DNA of 64,000 nucleotides from Paenibacillus lupini (GTDB lineage: Bacteria; Bacillota; Bacilli; Paenibacillales; Paenibacillaceae), in NCBI RefSeq assembly GCF_011761355.1, contig NZ_JAASRW010000008.1, positions 300,735 to 364,734 of the forward strand. Reading direction: 5' to 3'. The position numbers and the translations under genes are program-made. Every line of letters begins with the position of its first letter. Within the stretch, counting starts at the first letter, position 1. Positions 61,065 through 64,000 of this stretch are shown here, one piece after another. A model generated the notes under the pieces. The model saw nothing but the letters and a program-made list of their open reading frames with translations. It had not been told where the DNA came from and searched no databases.

Positions 61065-63029
61065 TTATGAGTTCTTATTGATAATCCGGTAATAGAGATT
61101 CGTCGAAGACGCGTAGAACACCAGATAGATCAGGAAGTAGATCCCCATAATGCTCCAAACGATGCCTGGCAGCTCCGGGAAATCCTTCACGGAATCAAGT
61201 ATGAAATATTTGATAATGGTCCAGCTGTACAGCAGCCCCAGCACGATTGGCGGCAGAAAGACGAACAGCAGCTGCTTACGGATCACACTGCGAAACTGAC
61301 TATTCTCGGCGCCTAGCTTGCGCAATATCGAATACTGGAGCCGTTCTTCGGTCGCTTCGCGAAGCTGCTTGAAGTAGATCACGCTGGCTAGGGCGAAGGT
61401 TGCAATTAGAGCAAGGAATCCAGCAGCGAACAGCATGAGGGAGGAACTCTCGATCTGCTTAGAATACACATCAGCGAACGAGGAATAGTACGCACCCTCC
61501 GTTTGGGCTACAATCGCATGTACCTGCTTCGATAGCTCATCAGCATTTTTCGCATCTGTCAGACCATAGATCTCGAATGTCTTCTTATCCGTATGGCTGG
61601 CTAATTGTTGATAGGCTTCGTCCGAAATGACGAACACTGCTGCCTTCTTATCCATCGCCAAGATTGGATCGGTAGACCAGCCAAGGTAGGCATAGTCTTT
61701 TTTCGCTTTTAGCGTAAACGTCTTTTCTTCATCTGTCTTCACCGTGAAGCTTGGAGTCTCACCTGCGGCATACGTCTTCGGATAATCCGATCCTTGCGCT
61801 AGAGATACGGCCTCCATACCCTGCAGATTAACCTGCTCTTTATCGCCACGCAGCGTGATTAACTCATTGTAGTCTTTCTCCGCGACGAGCCATAAGCCAG
61901 GAATATAATACTCCGGATTATCAAAGGCGATACCCCGATCTGTAACTGGACTTACAACTAATGCCTGCGGCTTCAGATGGTACTGGATTTTATGTTTCGA
62001 GCTATCAATCGTTCCCTCAACCTGCTCATTCGTGGAAGGATCAAGCGACTCATACGCGATGTCATTGGGTACATTCATGCCAACCGCATCAAATTGAACC
62101 TTATAGTTAATAGTCACAAAACAAAGCAGCATCATAATAACCGCACTAAACAAGGAAATAAAGGTCAGGTTAAGCGTATTCCCTCTGATCTGAAAACGCA
62201 GCGAGGACGTCCAAAGCACGGTGTTGCCCTCATGATATTTTTTCCGGCGGCTGATTAGCCGCAAGAGCCATCCTGCGAATTGTCGGAAGAACAAATACGT
62301 TCCACCGATAATACCGATAGCAGTACCGATCATACTGTATGTTCCATAATCCTTCCAGACTGCTGAGCCTTGACCGCTGCAAATCAGTATAAATGCCATA
62401 ACAATCAAGAAAACAGCTAGAATCGCCATTGCTGCTGATACGCGAACAGGTTTTTCTGCCTTTTGATTCGCATGAAATAACTCGGTCAGCTGCACCCGGT
62501 TCACGAGAAAATAGCTCTGCACGCTGACGATAACGGCGATAAGGAGGATGACTCCCACCGCTGTTGCCATTGCCCCAAGCGGGAAGGATAGTGACACCAC
62601 CTGATCATACTGCATCAGGTTCATGAGCAGCATGCCAAACAGCTTCGATAAGAGCCCTCCAAGCAGTATCCCGATAACCAGTGAGATAGCGCCCATAATA
62701 AGCGTTTCATAAAAGACCATCCGGACAATTTGACGTTCTTTCAATCCGTACAGTAAGTACATGCCGAATTCCTTTTTCCGCTGGCGCATGAAGAATGAAT
62801 TCGCATATAAAATAAAGAAAATATTAAACAGGAAGATAACGACCGAGGCGATCGCCATACCCGTCTGGAACATTTCACGGTTCTGCAAGGCATCAATAAT
62901 ATCCTGGTTGAACATCAATGACGAGAATGTATATTGAATGATGACGCCAATAATCATAGACAGCAAATAAATGGAGTACAGACGGAAGTTCCGTTTCACA
63001 TTCCGAATCGTAAGGTCGAGCAGGCTCAT
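61065..63029 (-). CDS. BceB-like ABC transporter permease (antimicrobial peptide detoxification)
   Basis: The 654-aa protein has ten membrane helices in a 1+3 ... 4+2-type FtsX layout. A large extracellular domain (about residues 310-520) lies between helices seven and eight and is the peptide-recognition part in BceB. It acts with the BceA-like ATPase and signals to the BceS-like kinase. ATG 63029 overlaps the ATPase stop by four bases. Such transporters give resistance to bacitracin-like or lantibiotic peptides; the ligand here is not determinable. Confidence 0.94.
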   Translation of the reverse strand: MSLLDLTIRNVKRNFRLYSIYLLSMIIGVIIQYTFSSLMFNQDIIDALQNREMFQTGMAIASVVIFLFNIFFILYANSFFMRQRKKEFGMYLLYGLKERQIVRMVFYETLIMGAISLVIGILLGGLLSKLFGMLLMNLMQYDQVVSLSFPLGAMATAVGVILLIAVIVSVQSYFLVNRVQLTELFHANQKAEKPVRVSAAMAILAVFLIVMAFILICSGQGSAVWKDYGTYSMIGTAIGIIGGTYLFFRQFAGWLLRLISRRKKYHEGNTVLWTSSLRFQIRGNTLNLTFISLFSAVIMMLLCFVTINYKVQFDAVGMNVPNDIAYESLDPSTNEQVEGTIDSSKHKIQYHLKPQALVVSPVTDRGIAFDNPEYYIPGLWLVAEKDYNELITLRGDKEQVNLQGMEAVSLAQGSDYPKTYAAGETPSFTVKTDEEKTFTLKAKKDYAYLGWSTDPILAMDKKAAVFVISDEAYQQLASHTDKKTFEIYGLTDAKNADELSKQVHAIVAQTEGAYYSSFADVYSKQIESSSLMLFAAGFLALIATFALASVIYFKQLREATEERLQYSILRKLGAENSQFRSVIRKQLLFVFLPPIVLGLLYSWTIIKYFILDSVKDFPELPGIVWSIMGIYFLIYLVFYASSTNLYYRIINKNS

Positions 63030-63772
63030 CGCAGCTTGCCTCCTATTAGGCTTTGCGTCTCCAGAATGCGTTCGTAGAATGCTTTCTGTGGCTGCTCACC
63101 GGCATAAATTTCACTAACAATTGCGCCATCCCGGAGGAAAATAACCCGTTTGCAGTAACTCGCCGCATAGCTGTCGTGCGTGACCATCATTATGGTTGTG
63201 TTAAATGCTGCGTTAAGCGAGACAAGCTGCTCAAGCAATTGGGTAGCGGAACGCGAGTCTAGTGCGCCTGTTGGTTCATCTGCGAATACGATTGCCGGCT
63301 CCGTAATGATAGCCCGTGCCGATGCGACCCGTTGCTTTTGCCCGCCGGAAATTTCGTTCGGGTATTTCTCGAGCAGCCCTTCAATATGTAGCGCTTCGAG
63401 AATTGGCTTGAGTCTAGCTTCCATCTCCTCTGCCTTGTAGTTACGAAGTGACAGCGGAAGCAGAATATTTTCTTTTACCGTCAACGTATCGAGCAGATTA
63501 TAGTCTTGAAAAATAAACCCCATCCGCTCCTGCCGGAATTGTCGCAGCGACTTCTTCTTCATATCGAGCAGCGCTTTCCCCTCAATCCATACCTCGCCAC
63601 CGCTGAGCTGATCAATCGTAGACAACACATTCATCAGCGTTGACTTCCCAGATCCTGAAGGCCCCATAATAGCAGTCAGCTCACCTGACTGTATCGTTAT
63701 ATCAATGTTTTTCAATACGGGCGTCGCTCCGTAGCTTTTGGACAAATTTTTGGTTTGAATAACTGTCTCCAT
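63026..63772 (-). CDS. BceA-like ABC transporter ATPase
   Basis: The 248-aa nucleotide-binding subunit has Walker A GPSGSGKST (about residues 37-45), Q-loop FIFQDYNLLD, ABC signature EISGGQKQRVA and Walker B IVFADEPTGALD. The H-loop is in VTHDS. All motifs are intact. It leads the two-gene transporter operon. An inverted repeat upstream (63852-63867) is a likely binding site for the BceR-like regulator. Confidence 0.96.
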   Translation of the reverse strand: METVIQTKNLSKSYGATPVLKNIDITIQSGELTAIMGPSGSGKSTLMNVLSTIDQLSGGEVWIEGKALLDMKKKSLRQFRQERMGFIFQDYNLLDTLTVKENILLPLSLRNYKAEEMEARLKPILEALHIEGLLEKYPNEISGGQKQRVASARAIITEPAIVFADEPTGALDSRSATQLLEQLVSLNAAFNTTIMMVTHDSYAASYCKRVIFLRDGAIVSEIYAGEQPQKAFYERILETQSLIGGKLR

Positions 63773-63851
63773 GATTAAGCCCCTCTCCTCTTTCTATCTC
63801 TTAATATAGACATATCAAGAGCAGGCATCCATCGAAGTAAGGGATTCTAAA

Positions 63852-63867
63852 GTGACGTTTTTGTCAC
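63852..63867. promoter_or_regulatory. Candidate BceR-type operator upstream of the transporter operon
   Basis: GTGAC (63852-63856) and GTCAC (63863-63867) form a 5-6-5 inverted repeat, 80-95 bp before the ATPase start. BceR-type regulators bind inverted repeats of similar spacing upstream of bceAB promoters. Confidence 0.6.
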
Positions 63868-63905
63868 GATGGGGTGGCGAAAAGAAAAACGGCCTCCGCA
63901 CTACC

Positions 63906-64000
63906 TGAACTGTAACCCGAGTTATGGACACGTAATAAAAAGGGCTTAGGCTGTAAGAAGATGACTTCTGTATTCATCAGGAGTCATCTTTTTTAATCCC
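63906..64000. mobile_element. End of an IS3-family insertion sequence (IS150-like), partial
   Basis: A likely terminal inverted repeat begins at 63906 (TGAACTGTAACCCGAGTTAT). The C-terminus of an OrfB-type transposase follows on the minus strand. The rest of the element lies beyond the right edge, so completeness cannot be judged. Confidence 0.7.
63946..63999 (-). CDS. IS3-family transposase OrfB, C-terminal fragment
   Basis: Seventeen codons and a TAA stop (63946-63948) read GLKKMTPDEYRSHLLTA on the minus strand. This matches the usual OrfB ending (LKxMTPxEYRxxLL) of IS3-family integrases. The gene continues past the window. Confidence 0.75.
   Translation of the reverse strand, partial: GLKKMTPDEYRSHLLTA

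Overview
The window reads as a chromosomal segment of a Gram-positive, endospore-forming-type Firmicute, most likely Paenibacillus or a close relative (inference). The reasons are the moderate GC content, strong GGAGG-type ribosome binding sites with frequent TTG and GTG starts, LplA/LipO-type sugar importers beside YesM-type sensor kinases, a yhbD-bactofilin operon, a BceRS-BceAB module and ydaO-type c-di-AMP riboswitches. I saw no rRNA, tRNA or CRISPR array.

Layout, left to right. 1-7.5 kb: a minus-strand carbohydrate locus (GH42 beta-galactosidase, two permeases, solute-binding lipoprotein, truncated YesM-type sensor kinase). 7.6-13.4 kb: secreted helical protein, DHA2 efflux pump, aldehyde dehydrogenase, YhhN protein and RlmN. 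13.4-14.3 kb: a non-coding stretch with an ordered array of eight 23-bp palindromes. 14.2-22.3 kb: a kdp potassium-uptake locus behind two tandem c-di-AMP riboswitches. It encodes an unknown 139-aa protein, a 34-aa membrane peptide, KdpF, KdpA, KdpB, KdpC and a kinase-less KdpD-like protein built from two tandem sensor units. 22.3-27.4 kb: a Rossmann-fold protein, then a Fur-box-controlled iron locus (flavin reductase diverging from a siderophore-binding protein and two FecCD permeases). 27.4-27.7 kb: a second palindrome array. 27.7-34.4 kb: flavoprotein dehydrogenase, TetR regulator with an LTA-synthase-like enzyme, and the yhbD/bactofilin operon. 34.4-39.5 kb: CE15-like esterase, MerR-MFS pair, quinone oxidoreductase, and a cysteine-cluster/pentapeptide-repeat protein. 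39.6-44.5 kb: a VanR-VanS-VanY-like operon, a YhgE/Pip-like exporter and a divergent TetR regulator. 44.5-52.1 kb: kinase-fold proteins, a flavin monooxygenase, a cystine-type symporter, a fatty-acid-hydroxylase-like protein, an MFS pump and a FlxA-like protein. 52.1-59.3 kb: a phosphorelay-type sensor kinase, a diguanylate cyclase, a methyltransferase, and a LysR/MFS divergent pair. 59.3-63.8 kb: a Bce-type antibiotic sensing and detoxification module. The right edge enters an IS3-family element.

How the parts work together. The kdp locus appears to be governed by RNA: two c-di-AMP aptamers in series would shut off potassium import when c-di-AMP is high, and no KdpE or kinase-bearing KdpD is present. 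Several other modules carry local operators visible as inverted repeats (Fur, TetR, MerR, LysR, BceR-like). The most unusual structure is the palindrome array at 13532-13980. Its copies begin at alternating distances of 52 and 72-73 bp, close to 5 and 7 turns of B-DNA. A second array of different sequence at 27462-27643 uses 52, 63 and 51 bp.
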